DNA of 64,000 nucleotides from Chryseobacterium sp. (GTDB lineage: Bacteria; Bacteroidota; Bacteroidia; Flavobacteriales; Weeksellaceae): contig NZ_VOXE01000003.1 of the NCBI RefSeq assembly GCF_008014695.1, forward strand, positions 1 through 64,000, given 5' to 3'. Of the stretch, positions 25,006 through 33,445 are shown in pieces. Position numbers and translations under genes: made by a program. Under the pieces are notes generated by a model. The model was not told where the DNA came from, did not search any database, and saw only the letters and a program-made list of their open reading frames with translations. Within the stretch, counting starts at the first letter, position 1. Each line of letters starts with the position of its first letter.

Positions 25006-26063
25006 GACCCGTTTACATCAACAGTGCTTCATGCATCTCGTCCCAAAACACACTGAATGATTCCTTTTTCGTAGAACTGAAAGCCAATGGTGAAGAGGAT
25101 TTCATTCCTGCAGAAGAACCAGCCTATAAGGAATACATTCCTGCAGGTCAGCTCAGAAGAATGTCGACGGTCGTGAAAATGAGTTCAGTGGCTGCGCAGA
25201 AAGCCCTAACCGAAGCACATATTGAAGATCCTGATGCCATTATTGTCGGAACGGGAATGGGCTGCACGGAGGATTCGGAGAAATTCCTGAAGAATGTGGT
25301 ACAGAACCATGAAGAATTCCTGACACCGACGCATTTTATCCAGAGCACGCACAACACCGTTGCGGGACAGATCGCCTTGGCGATACAGTGTCACGCCTAT
25401 AACTTTACTTACGTGAACACTTCTTCTTCACTGGAATTTTCTCTGCTTGATGCGAAACTGCAGCTGGAGCATGAAGACGCGGAGAATATCCTCGTTGGCG
25501 TGGCCGATGAAGCTGCTGAAAGAACACTGGAACTCTACCGGATGAACGGCGTCATTAAAAAAGAAGAAGACCTGCCCACTGATTATCTGCATTCCGGATC
25601 CGCCGGTGTGATTTGGGGTGAGGGCGCTTCATTCTTTGTTGTAAGCACAGAACAGACCGGGAATTCCTATTCGCGACTGAGAGACATCAAAATTCAGAAC
25701 ACCGTTGAAATAGATGAAATACAGAGTTTTATCGGCAGTTTTATCCAAAAGAACGGACTTCAGCATACCAATATCGATGCCGTAATTCTCGGATTCAGCG
25801 GAGACCTGGATTCGGACCGTTATTATCACGAAATGCTCCCACAGTTTGCCGAATCAGCACAACTGTACTTCAAACATCTGAGCGGGGAATTCAATACCTC
25901 GAGCGGATTTTCCTTTTTTATGGCGAATCATATCCTCAAAAATCAGCAGATTCCGGAGGTCATGAAAATCAATACTGTTGAAAAGAAAGAAATCAATAAT
26001 ATTCTTATTTACAATCAAATGTCAGGGAAAGACCACAGCCTGGTTCTGCTCCAGAAGGTGTAA
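25002..26063 (+). CDS. Ketosynthase-like chain-length factor without active-site Cys
   Basis: A 353-residue thiolase-fold protein. The region that should contain the catalytic Cys reads FTYVNTSSSLEF, with Ser141 at the Cys position, and the HGTxTP motif is absent (ILGFSGDLDSD). Only the third site, KHLSGEFNTSSGF, resembles the GH(x)LGASG loop. This pattern fits the non-catalytic subunit of KS/CLF dimers, such as ApeC in aryl polyene systems, which sets chain length. It forms a tight ATGA overlap with the active KS upstream. It is the last cluster gene before a shared terminator. Confidence 0.8.
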   Translation: MRPVYINSASCISSQNTLNDSFFVELKANGEEDFIPAEEPAYKEYIPAGQLRRMSTVVKMSSVAAQKALTEAHIEDPDAIIVGTGMGCTEDSEKFLKNVVQNHEEFLTPTHFIQSTHNTVAGQIALAIQCHAYNFTYVNTSSSLEFSLLDAKLQLEHEDAENILVGVADEAAERTLELYRMNGVIKKEEDLPTDYLHSGSAGVIWGEGASFFVVSTEQTGNSYSRLRDIKIQNTVEIDEIQSFIGSFIQKNGLQHTNIDAVILGFSGDLDSDRYYHEMLPQFAESAQLYFKHLSGEFNTSSGFSFFMANHILKNQQIPEVMKINTVEKKEINNILIYNQMSGKDHSLVLLQKV

Positions 26064-26084
26064 AAATTAGCAACATTCCACATA

Positions 26085-26117
26085 AAAAAGCGTCGGTAAT
26101 TTATACCGACGCTTTTT
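26085..26117. terminator. Bidirectional terminator between KS operon and suf operon
   Basis: AAAAAGCGTCGGTA (26085-26098) and TACCGACGCTTTTT (26104-26117) form a perfect 14-bp stem with the 5-base loop ATTTA. A run of T follows on either strand, so it can stop both the plus-strand ketosynthase operon and the minus-strand suf operon. Confidence 0.85.
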
Positions 26118-26141
26118 GTATTATTTCTTCTGAATGAAAGT

Positions 26142-27446
26142 TTAGAATTCCATGCTTACTTCCAGTTTTTCAGCCAGAATACCGGATATTTTCGCCTTTA
26201 AAGGTTCGATATCAATATTCTGCATCGCGTCATTCGCAAAAGCATAAAGCAGCAAAGCCTGTGCTTCTTTTTTGGAAATTCCTCGTGCACGGAGGTAAAA
26301 GAGTGCATCGTCATTCAACTGACCCACTGTACAGCCGTGAGAACATTTTACATCATCTGCAAAGATCTCGAGCTGAGGTTTGGTATCGATCGTAGCGCCT
26401 TCATTGAGCAGGATGTTGTTGTTCTGCTGATAGGCATTGGTCTTCTGAGCGATTTTATCCACAAAAATCTTCCCGTTGAAGATTCCGTGGGATTTGTCTT
26501 TATAAACGCCTTTGTAGTTCTGGTACGATTCGCAGTTCGGGGTTTTATGATGAACGGCCGTGTGATGATCTACGGTCTGTTCCTTTCCGATAATCGTAAT
26601 CCCATTCATATAAGAATTGATATTCTCGCCGTTGTGGATGAAATCAAGGTTGTTACGAACCAGTTTCCCACCGAAAGAGAATGTATTGACCGTTGTAAGG
26701 CTGTCGCGTTCCTGCTTGGCGAAAGTATGATCCATGAGATAAGACGTGTCGCTGTCGTTCTGCAGCTTATGCCAGTCGGCTTTTGCATTTCGGGCGGTGA
26801 AGATTTCCGTCACCGAGTTTGTGAAGACGTACGATTCATCGAAATTGTGGTGGCTTTCAATGATTTCCACTTTCGACCCTTCTTCTGCAATTAAGAGATT
26901 ACGGGTGTTGTAGAATGTATTCTCTTCCTGATTCTGGGAGATGTAAAAAACGTGGATCGGCTTTTCGATCACGATGTTCTTCGGAACTTTCAGGAAAAAC
27001 CCGTGTCTGCAGTAGGCGGTATTCAGGTTCGTGAAGGCCAGATCTGCAGAAATGGTATTGAAATACGTATCAAAAACCTCTTTGTGATTGGGATCGTTCA
27101 GCGCGTAGTTAAAGGAAAGGAATTCAACGTTCTCGATCGAAATCTTTGAAAGTTCCTTGTGCAGGCGTCCGTTGATAAAAACAATCCAGTCGAAATTCTC
27201 TTCACCCAGATGAAGGGTATCAATCTGCTCTTTTGTAATGTTGTGGTGCTCTGTCGGGAAAAAATTATAATCCTTTTCGGTAATTTCCTTCAGATTGGTG
27301 TATTTGTATTCTTCGTCTTTTTTAGTCGGGATTCCCTGTTCAAAGAACTTCTGAAGCGATGAAATCCGTTTCTGATCCAGAAAGCGGTGATGCAGGGTCT
27401 CCAAAAAAGCGGAGTGGTGATGCTGTATATTTTCTAGTAATGCCAT
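26142..27446 (-). CDS. sufD: Fe-S cluster assembly protein SufD
   Basis: A 434-residue scaffold subunit that forms the SufBC2D complex, where Fe-S clusters are built. KKDEEYKYTNLKEI near the N-terminus is typical, as are the right-handed beta-helix region and the C-terminal CSHGCTVGQLNDDALFYLRARGIS stretch with the conserved His and Cys. It lies downstream of sufC with an 87-base gap and is the last gene of the operon. Confidence 0.95.
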   Translation of the reverse strand: MALLENIQHHHSAFLETLHHRFLDQKRISSLQKFFEQGIPTKKDEEYKYTNLKEITEKDYNFFPTEHHNITKEQIDTLHLGEENFDWIVFINGRLHKELSKISIENVEFLSFNYALNDPNHKEVFDTYFNTISADLAFTNLNTAYCRHGFFLKVPKNIVIEKPIHVFYISQNQEENTFYNTRNLLIAEEGSKVEIIESHHNFDESYVFTNSVTEIFTARNAKADWHKLQNDSDTSYLMDHTFAKQERDSLTTVNTFSFGGKLVRNNLDFIHNGENINSYMNGITIIGKEQTVDHHTAVHHKTPNCESYQNYKGVYKDKSHGIFNGKIFVDKIAQKTNAYQQNNNILLNEGATIDTKPQLEIFADDVKCSHGCTVGQLNDDALFYLRARGISKKEAQALLLYAFANDAMQNIDIEPLKAKISGILAEKLEVSMEF

Positions 27447-27533
27447 ATTTTAATGTTTGGTGCGGTTTGAGCAGACCTGAAGTGCTTCTGATGTATATAA
27501 CGTTCAGAATACTGCGTCTTCAGGCGTTTCAAA

Positions 27534-28277
27534 CTAGTTCAAAAGCCAGTCGTACCCTTTTTCTTCGAGTTCCAGCGCAAGACTTTTGTCTCCGGTACGG
27601 ATGATTTTTCCGTCGGCCAAAACGTGAACGAAATCAGGCTCAATATAATCGAGAAGTCTTTGGTAATGCGTGATAAGTAAAACGGCATTTCCTTCGTTTC
27701 GGAAAGAGTTCACGCCGTCGGCTACAATTCTGAGGGCATCGATATCCAAACCGGAATCGGTTTCATCAAGGATGGCCAGTTTCGGATTCAGCATCATCAT
27801 CTGAAAGATTTCATTTCTCTTTTTTTCACCTCCGGAAAAACCTTCGTTGAGGGAGCGGGAAAGAAAATCTTTTTTGATTCCGAGTTTTTCTGAATTTTCG
27901 CGGATGAGCGCCATCATTTCACGCGCAGGCATGTCTTCCAGACCGTTGGCCTGTCTTGTAGCATTCAGAGCAGCTTTGATGAAGTTTGTTACGGAGACTC
28001 CCGGAATTTCTACCGGATACTGAAACGAAAGAAAAATCCCTTTGTGGGCTCTTTCTTCCGGAGCATCTTCCTGAATGTCCTGACCCTGGTAAAGAATTTC
28101 ACCAGCGGTAACCACATATTCTTCTTTTCCGGCAATGACGGATGAAAGCGTGGATTTTCCGGCACCGTTCGGTCCCATGATCGCGTGAACCTCGCCCGGA
28201 TTGATCTGTAAGTTGATTCCCTTTAGAATTTCTGCACCGTCTTCAATTCCGGCGTGTAAGTTATTTATTTTCAGCAT
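27534..28277 (-). CDS. sufC: Fe-S cluster assembly ATPase SufC
   Basis: A 247-residue ABC-type ATPase without membrane partner, the energy-providing subunit of the SufBCD scaffold. Walker A GPNGAGKST lies near residue 35, the signature FSGGEKKRNE near 145, Walker B LAILDETDSGLD near 165 and the switch His in LLITHYQR. The DETDSGLDIDAL variant is characteristic of SufC. It is placed between sufB and sufD. Confidence 0.97.
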   Translation of the reverse strand: MLKINNLHAGIEDGAEILKGINLQINPGEVHAIMGPNGAGKSTLSSVIAGKEEYVVTAGEILYQGQDIQEDAPEERAHKGIFLSFQYPVEIPGVSVTNFIKAALNATRQANGLEDMPAREMMALIRENSEKLGIKKDFLSRSLNEGFSGGEKKRNEIFQMMMLNPKLAILDETDSGLDIDALRIVADGVNSFRNEGNAVLLITHYQRLLDYIEPDFVHVLADGKIIRTGDKSLALELEEKGYDWLLN

Positions 28278-28352
28278 GCTGTTGTGAATAAGGTAATTAG
28301 CTCGTCAGATGACCGTAATTACGAATTGCTTTTAATGTTTATTATTTATGAA

Positions 28353-29801
28353 TTATCCTACTGAACCTTCAAGCGAAATTTCAAGCAGTTTCTGTGCTTC
28401 GATCGCGAATTCCATCGGTAATTTGTTCAGGACTTCTTTGCTGAAACCGTTTACGATCAGTGCAATTGCCCTTTCGGTATCAATTCCTCTCTGGTTGCAG
28501 TAGAAGATTTGGTCTTCACCGATTTTTGAGGTTGTCGCTTCGTGCTCAAGCTGTGCCGTCGGATCCTTGATTTCGATATACGGAAAAGTATGGGCACCGC
28601 ATTCATTCCCCATTAAAAGGGAATCGCACTGAGAAAAGTTCCGCGCTCCCTTTGCTGAAGGCATCACTTTCACCAGACCACGGTAAGAGTTGTTCGATTT
28701 TCCGGCAGAAATTCCTTTGGAAATTATTGTTGAACGGGTGTTTTTCCCGATATGAATCATTTTTGTCCCTGTATCAGCATACTGATGATTGTTCGTAACG
28801 GCTATCGAATAAAATTCGCCAATAGAATTATCGCCTTTCAGAATACAGCTCGGATATTTCCAGGTAACGGCAGAGCCTGTTTCTACCTGAGTCCAGGAGA
28901 TTTTCGCGTTTTTTTCACAAATCCCTCTTTTGGTCACGAAATTGAAAACCCCTCCTTTACCGCTTTCATCACCGGGAAACCAGTTCTGAACGGTTGAATA
29001 TTTGATTTCGGCATTGTCCAGCGCGAAAAGTTCCACAACAGCTGCGTGAAGCTGATTTTCATCTCTTGCGGGTGCAGTACATCCTTCGAGATAGGAAACA
29101 TAACTTCCTTCATCGGCAATCAGCAGTGTTCTTTCGAACTGTCCGCTTCCTGACTGGTTGATCCGGAAATAAGTGGACAACTCCATTGGACATTTCACGC
29201 CTTTTGGAATGTAGCAGAAACTTCCGTCTGAAAAAACAGCGGAATTTAAGGCGGCATAAAAATTATCGCCTCTCGGAACTATTTTTCCAAGATATTTGCG
29301 CACGAGATCCGGATGATCCTGGATCGCTTCGGAGATGGCACAGAAAATAATTCCTTTTTCTTTCAGCGTTTTCTGGAAAGTCGTTTTTACGGAAACAGAA
29401 TCGATCACAATATCAACAGCAACTCCGGAAAGTCTTTTCTGCTCATCGATGTTGATTCCGAGTTTTGCGAAGGTCTTCAGAAGTTCAGGATCCACTTCGT
29501 CAAGACTGGCGAGTTCGGGCTTTTTTTTCGGGGCAGCATAATATTTAATGCCCTGAAAATCGGGTTTCTGGTAAGAAACATTGGCCCAGTCGGGTTCTTC
29601 CATTTTCTGCCAGATGCGGTAGGATTCCAGACGCCATTCTGTCATCCATTCCGGCTCATTTTTTTTGGCAGAAATGGCGCGAACGACATCTTCGTTCAGT
29701 CCGGTCGGAAAATCTTCATATTCAATTTCTGTTTCCCAGCCGAATTCGTATTTTTTATTTTCGAGATCGACTCTTAAATCGTCTTCGGTATATTTTGACA
29801 T
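28353..29801 (-). CDS. sufB: Fe-S cluster assembly protein SufB
   Basis: A 482-residue scaffold subunit of SufBC2D. It receives sulfur and iron to assemble the cluster. Typical stretches are the N-terminal [38 protein letters not shown], the Cys-containing SYLEGCTAP and the C-terminal [14 protein letters not shown]. The length is normal for the Bacteroidota form. It starts 3 bases after the sufA-like gene, in the order sufA - sufB - sufC - sufD. The desulfurase sufS and its partner sufE are not in this window. Confidence 0.97.
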   Translation of the reverse strand: MSKYTEDDLRVDLENKKYEFGWETEIEYEDFPTGLNEDVVRAISAKKNEPEWMTEWRLESYRIWQKMEEPDWANVSYQKPDFQGIKYYAAPKKKPELASLDEVDPELLKTFAKLGINIDEQKRLSGVAVDIVIDSVSVKTTFQKTLKEKGIIFCAISEAIQDHPDLVRKYLGKIVPRGDNFYAALNSAVFSDGSFCYIPKGVKCPMELSTYFRINQSGSGQFERTLLIADEGSYVSYLEGCTAPARDENQLHAAVVELFALDNAEIKYSTVQNWFPGDESGKGGVFNFVTKRGICEKNAKISWTQVETGSAVTWKYPSCILKGDNSIGEFYSIAVTNNHQYADTGTKMIHIGKNTRSTIISKGISAGKSNNSYRGLVKVMPSAKGARNFSQCDSLLMGNECGAHTFPYIEIKDPTAQLEHEATTSKIGEDQIFYCNQRGIDTERAIALIVNGFSKEVLNKLPMEFAIEAQKLLEISLEGSVG

Positions 29802-29804
29802 AAT

Positions 29805-30134
29805 TTATAAACTAAAGGATTCTCCGCAGCCACAGGTTCTGTTGGCGTTCGGATTGTTGAATACAAACCCTTTCCCGTTCAGACCGCCTGAAAATTCAAG
29901 CACGGTACCGGCAAGATAAAGGATTGATTTTTTATCAATAATAATTTTAATTCCGTTATCTTCAAAAACCTGATCGGTCTCTGTTTTATCCTTATCGAAT
30001 TTAAGAACATACTCAAGCCCTGAGCAACCGCCGCTTTTAACGCCGACTCTGATATAATCCTCAAAAGGCCTGAAACCCTCTTCAGTCATTAACTGAATGG
30101 CTTTTGCTTTTGCTTCATCACTGACTTTTATCAT
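29805..30134 (-). CDS. A-type iron-sulfur carrier (SufA/IscA family)
   Basis: A 109-residue HesB/IscA-family protein that carries Fe-S clusters to target enzymes. The three conserved Cys residues are in GGCSGLEY and TCGCGESF, at the expected spacing. It is the first gene of the suf operon, and its own promoter shows both consensus boxes. The general name is used because SufA, IscA and ErpA cannot be separated by this sequence alone. Confidence 0.92.
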   Translation of the reverse strand: MIKVSDEAKAKAIQLMTEEGFRPFEDYIRVGVKSGGCSGLEYVLKFDKDKTETDQVFEDNGIKIIIDKKSILYLAGTVLEFSGGLNGKGFVFNNPNANRTCGCGESFSL

Positions 30135-30162
30135 TGTTTTTATTTAGACTTATTTTAGATTG

Positions 30163-30193
30163 CAAAATTACTAATAATAAAACGAAAATCAAA
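30163..30193 (-). promoter_or_regulatory. suf operon promoter
   Basis: Minus strand: TTTG at 30193-30190, a 19-base spacer and TAATTTTG at 30170-30163, a full match to the Bacteroidota consensus. Start is predicted near 30156, with a short leader to the ATG at 30134. No IscR- or Fur-like palindrome was recognised. Confidence 0.65.
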
Positions 30194-30238
30194 TTTGTGG
30201 CGGTATATTTGTCTATGATGTAAATAGATGCAGCGGTT

Positions 30239-30246
30239 TAACTTTG
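30239..30246 (+). promoter_or_regulatory. -7 element of the second GLPGLI gene
   Basis: TAACTTTG matches TAnnTTTG, 40 bases before the ATG at 30286. The nearest TTTG (30208-30211) is 27 bases upstream, longer than usual. The element is divergent from the suf promoter. Confidence 0.4.
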
Positions 30247-30285
30247 CGCGGCTTCGGTCATCAAAAAGGCACCAAAATTTATCCC

Positions 30286-31128
30286 ATGAAAAAAATTCTT
30301 TTGTTCTCAGTCGCCCTTTGTTCACAAATATTTTTTGCTCAGGCAAACCGCTTCATTTATCAGGTCACCATGAGAACAGATTCCATTCATCCCGAAGCAT
30401 CTAAAAGCGAAATGGCCTATCTGGACATCGATTCTCAGAAATCTCTTTTTTATGGAGAAAAACAGCTGAAAAGGGATTCCATTATGGGCAAAATGATGCA
30501 AACCGGAAGTTTCAATTTTGACCGCAGCCAAATGGAAAACCTTCGTTCGAACATCGATTTTACTGTTGAAAAAGATTTAAAAACCGGCACCAAAACCTAC
30601 AAATCCAGAATCGCAAGAGACCAGTACGCATACGAAGAAGACCGCCCGATGGAATGGAAAATCCTTCCGGAAACCGCTAAAATAGGCGACTACAAAACAC
30701 AGAAAGCAGAAACGAACTTTGCCGGACGAACCTGGTTTGCCTGGTTTACATCTGACATTCCGTTTCAGGACGGACCGTATAAATTTTCCGGACTACCGGG
30801 ATTAATTGTGAAGGCAGAGGATTCGAAAGGAGATTATTCTTTCGACTTAAAGGAATCAAAAAAAATCACAGAATTACCGTCGCTCGTGCAACGCGGAACC
30901 ACTATTAAAGTGAAAAGAGATGCTTTCACCAAGCAAATGGAAAAATACAAGAAAGACCCGATGTCCTTCATGAGCCAGGGAGCTTCGGGCGGAGGAAGAG
31001 TAATGATAGGAGGAGGAAATTCGTCAGGACGTGCTATGAATCCCAATGATCCTGAAATTAGAAAAAGAATAGAGGAAAGAGTGAAGGAGGAGCAGAAAAA
31101 GAATAACAATCCGATTGAACTGAAATAG
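30286..31128 (+). CDS. GLPGLI family exported protein (second copy)
   Basis: A 280-residue exported protein of the Bacteroidota GLPGLI family with unknown function. The signal peptide MKKILLFSVALCSQIFFAQ is followed by ANRFIYQVTMRTDS. The motif FSGLPGLIVKAED lies near residue 180. The C-terminus is Gly/Ser-rich and then strongly charged (KRIEERVKEEQKKN). It is clearly paralogous to the protein at 19920-20783, and unlike that copy keeps the exact GLPGLI residues. An open start at 30244 precedes the signal peptide and is not used. Confidence 0.88.
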   Translation: MKKILLFSVALCSQIFFAQANRFIYQVTMRTDSIHPEASKSEMAYLDIDSQKSLFYGEKQLKRDSIMGKMMQTGSFNFDRSQMENLRSNIDFTVEKDLKTGTKTYKSRIARDQYAYEEDRPMEWKILPETAKIGDYKTQKAETNFAGRTWFAWFTSDIPFQDGPYKFSGLPGLIVKAEDSKGDYSFDLKESKKITELPSLVQRGTTIKVKRDAFTKQMEKYKKDPMSFMSQGASGGGRVMIGGGNSSGRAMNPNDPEIRKRIEERVKEEQKKNNNPIELK

Positions 31129-31160
31129 AAAAAATCCTGAACCTGGTTTCAGGATTTTTT
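31129..31160. terminator. Convergent terminator after second GLPGLI gene
   Basis: AAAAAATCCTGAA (31129-31141) pairs with TTCAGGATTTTTT (31148-31160). The hairpin has A and T runs on both sides and can serve both the plus-strand gene ending at 31128 and the minus-strand gene ending at 31149. Confidence 0.8.
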
Positions 31161-31682
31161 ATGTAATTCTTTCTCGGAAATCAGATTCCACTTTCCGTTA
31201 AAATGTTTGTATAAGCCTATTTTCTCGACCAGAAAAGATTCATCGAAGGGTTTGGTCTCATATTCCTTCCAGGCTTTTTCAAAATTTGCAGTGCTCAGAT
31301 CCCGATAAGCGACGGTAAGATGAGGATTGAAATTACTGATATAGTTAAACGGCATCGCAGGATTTATCTGTCTGTAAACTTCCTTCAGTTCTGCTGAATT
31401 TTCCGGTTTGATAAATATTACCGGATGATTTTTATTCGGAAAACAGGAGAAGCCGCAAAGCTTTATATGAAAGGGAGAAGCATTCAGGTTCATTTTCAGA
31501 AATTTACCCACCACTTCGCTTTCTTTATCGCCATCATACTGAAAAGGCGGTATCACCGTAATATGCGGAAAGTTTTTATATGCCTTCGAGGATTCAAACC
31601 GTTCCAAAAAATCCCGGCTGATCGTCCGGATTTTATCACTCAGTTCCGAATCTGGCGCAATGGCAACAAAATATAAACTCAT
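31149..31682 (-). CDS. 2H phosphoesterase (2'-5' RNA ligase / LigT-like)
   Basis: A 177-residue cytosolic protein of the 2H phosphoesterase superfamily. Its two catalytic H-x-T motifs are HITVIPPF near residue 45 and HLTVAYRD near residue 128. Members hydrolyse or ligate 2'-5' RNA bonds or cleave cyclic phosphates; the natural substrate here is unknown. The ATG at 31682 fits homologues (MSLYFVAIAP); an upstream ATG at 31715 adds 11 unlikely residues. It overlaps a bidirectional terminator at its 3' end. Confidence 0.85.
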   Translation of the reverse strand: MSLYFVAIAPDSELSDKIRTISRDFLERFESSKAYKNFPHITVIPPFQYDGDKESEVVGKFLKMNLNASPFHIKLCGFSCFPNKNHPVIFIKPENSAELKEVYRQINPAMPFNYISNFNPHLTVAYRDLSTANFEKAWKEYETKPFDESFLVEKIGLYKHFNGKWNLISEKELHKKS

Positions 31683-31720
31683 AGCTGAATTTTCAATTAA
31701 AGTTAAAAAAAACACACGAT

Positions 31721-31751
31721 AAAAAATCCATTTCTTTCCAGAAATGGATTT
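31721..31751 (-). terminator. Terminator of the YpfJ-type peptidase gene
   Basis: AAATCCATTTCT (31724-31735) and AGAAATGGATTT (31740-31751) form a 12-bp stem with a TTCC loop. On the minus strand a T run (31726-31721) follows. Confidence 0.78.
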
Positions 31752-31771
31752 AGATTTTTAAAAAATTTGAT

Positions 31772-32626
31772 TTATTTTAACAGTGCATTGAAGGTGTCGC
31801 CCTGTTTGATGTCACCGGTATTGTAGCCTTTCATAAACCATTCTCTTCTCTGGGCCGAACTTCCGTGGGTGAAACCTTCCTGGTTTACATATCCCTGAGA
31901 GCGTTTCTGGATATTATCATCACCAACCGCTTCTGCGGCAGAAATAGCAGATTCGATATCGCCCGGTTCCAGAATATTCTCGCGGTTATCAGTCTGTTTT
32001 GCCCATAATCCGGCATAAAAGTCAGCCTGAAGCTCCGTAGCCACTGAAACTTTGTTCATTTCAGATTCAGAATACTGACCGTTGTTTCTTAACTGATCCA
32101 CTTTTTGCGTAGTTCCCAGAAGCGTCTGAACGTGATGTCCGATTTCGTGGGCCATGACGTAAGCAATTGAAAATTCTGTTACCTGTGCGCCGAATCTCTG
32201 TTCCAGTTCTTTAAAGAAGCTCATATCCATATAAACCGTTTGGTCTGCCGGACAGTAAAAAGGTCCCATTGCAGCCTGCGCAGTTCCGCAGCCGGACTGG
32301 GTTACACTTTCGAACATCACGACTTTTGCAGGTGTGTATTCCATTCCGTTTTCAGCAAAAATTTTGTTCCAGGTCTGGTCGTTTTCTGCAGTAACCATGG
32401 AAACAAACTCTTTCACCTTCATTTCTTCAGGCGTTAAATCACGTTGTTCGGTCTGCGCACCGCCACTGTTTCCGGACGAAAGAATCGCTGAAGGATCACC
32501 GCCCAGAAAAAACACAATGGCTGCAATAATGAGGCTTCCGAGACCGCCTCCCACCAACATTCCGCCACCACCCCCGCTTCCGCGCCGGTCATCCACATTA
32601 CCACTCCTGTCATTTGTCCATTTCAT
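31772..32626 (-). CDS. YpfJ/KPN_02809-family neutral zinc metallopeptidase
   Basis: A 284-residue predicted membrane-anchored zinc peptidase. Residues 1-20 are Arg/Gly-rich (DDRRGSGGGGG), followed by a transmembrane helix at about 30-42. The zinc motif HEIGHH lies at 160-165 and the third-ligand region in ATELQADFYAGLW. GCGTAQAAMGPFYCPAD carries two Cys residues conserved in the family. The cellular target is not known. It is monocistronic, with a promoter and a terminator of its own. Confidence 0.93.
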   Translation of the reverse strand: MKWTNDRSGNVDDRRGSGGGGGMLVGGGLGSLIIAAIVFFLGGDPSAILSSGNSGGAQTEQRDLTPEEMKVKEFVSMVTAENDQTWNKIFAENGMEYTPAKVVMFESVTQSGCGTAQAAMGPFYCPADQTVYMDMSFFKELEQRFGAQVTEFSIAYVMAHEIGHHVQTLLGTTQKVDQLRNNGQYSESEMNKVSVATELQADFYAGLWAKQTDNRENILEPGDIESAISAAEAVGDDNIQKRSQGYVNQEGFTHGSSAQRREWFMKGYNTGDIKQGDTFNALLK

Positions 32627-32710
32627 ATGCTCTTCTTTAATTTTTAATGTCTTTTAATTATCTAAGAATGATTTATTTAATTGCTGAATTTTATTCAAGC
32701 ATTATTCGGG

Positions 32711-32743
32711 CAAAGTTAAATATTTTGGCAAATAAATAAACAA
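32711..32743 (-). promoter_or_regulatory. Promoter of the YpfJ-type peptidase gene
   Basis: Minus strand: TTG at 32743-32741, a 22-base spacer and TAACTTTG at 32718-32711. Start near 32704, leaving a leader of about 78 bases. It interlocks with the divergent promoter at 32724-32757. Confidence 0.5.
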
Positions 32744-32757
32744 TTTTCTTAATTTTG
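32724..32757 (+). promoter_or_regulatory. Promoter of the lipoprotein/YgiB-like/YgiC-like operon
   Basis: TTTG at 32724-32727, a 22-base spacer and TAATTTTG at 32750-32757. Start is near 32764, 13 bases before the ATG at 32777. Because it overlaps the opposite promoter, both cannot be occupied at once. Confidence 0.55.
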
Positions 32758-32776
32758 ATGCCTATTCAAAAAACCC

Positions 32777-33106
32777 ATGATACAAAAAATAAGCCGATTC
32801 GGTTCCGTTGTGTTTGCTTTGGTATTTTTAATTTCGTGTAACGAAGAAAATGACAAAGAAGATGCCGTAGCCTCCGTTTCAAAAAACGGTTCCATAGAAA
32901 CTGTGGTTTCTGTGGAACATGCTGATTCTGCCGATATTCTGGTTACCCGGCATAAGGTGTGGGTCAAAAACAGCCTCGCAAGAGAGATCATCAAGCGGGA
33001 TACCATTCCTGTTCTGGGCGATACAGTTGTGTCCGTTTCAAATAATGGCAACGATGTGAAGCAAACCGTAAAAAAGGACTATGAATTCTATATCACTGTT
33101 CAATAA
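32777..33106 (+). CDS. Small hypothetical lipoprotein
   Basis: A 109-residue protein whose N-terminal segment SVVFALVFLISCNEEN is a lipoprotein signal with lipidated Cys at about residue 22. The mature part is acidic, then basic, with repeated Val/Ser strands (VASVSKNG, VVSVSNNG). No family is recognised. It is the first of three closely spaced plus-strand genes (8 bases to the next) that end with a YgiC-like enzyme, so it may work at the same membrane site. Confidence 0.7.
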   Translation: MIQKISRFGSVVFALVFLISCNEENDKEDAVASVSKNGSIETVVSVEHADSADILVTRHKVWVKNSLAREIIKRDTIPVLGDTVVSVSNNGNDVKQTVKKDYEFYITVQ

Positions 33107-33114
33107 TTTTTGAG

Positions 33115-33444
33115 ATGAAAAGAAGCAAAAAGATCACGCTCGTTTTCGTTACCGGAATTTTAGCCAGCTGCAGCACAAAGCCGGAAGAAAAAACCTGGGA
33201 AGGAGAGAAAAAAGTATATATGAGATCTGATTCCACGGCGCAATATACCAGGTCTCACGGTTTTATAACCGGACTTTTGCTGTTTCATGCGTTCCGGCCT
33301 TACGGTTACTACGGCACGAAAGGTTTTCAGAGAGGCTACTACAGCGATGCCGTTTCTGCAAAATCTAATGTCGGCAAAAATGCCTACAAAGGCAATGTAG
33401 TTAGAGGTGGAATGGGAAAATCAGGCTTCAGGGCTTCTTCATAA
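33115..33444 (+). CDS. Small YgiB-like lipoprotein
   Basis: A 109-residue lipoprotein with lipobox LASCSTK (Cys at about 19). The mature region has aromatic and Gly-rich stretches (RPYGYYGTKGFQRGYY) and ends VRGGMGKSGFRASS. This end resembles the C-terminus of enterobacterial YgiB (RGGFG followed by Ser-rich residues), and YgiB is encoded just before YgiC in those bacteria. Here a YgiC-like gene starts immediately after, supporting the relation. The overall similarity is weak and the protein is half the size of YgiB. Confidence 0.6.
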   Translation: MKRSKKITLVFVTGILASCSTKPEEKTWEGEKKVYMRSDSTAQYTRSHGFITGLLLFHAFRPYGYYGTKGFQRGYYSDAVSAKSNVGKNAYKGNVVRGGMGKSGFRASS

Positions 33445-33445
33445 A

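Noticed and set aside
26337-26894. 185-codon plus-strand open frame
   Set aside because: Antisense to sufD. It has no sensible start and no family features.
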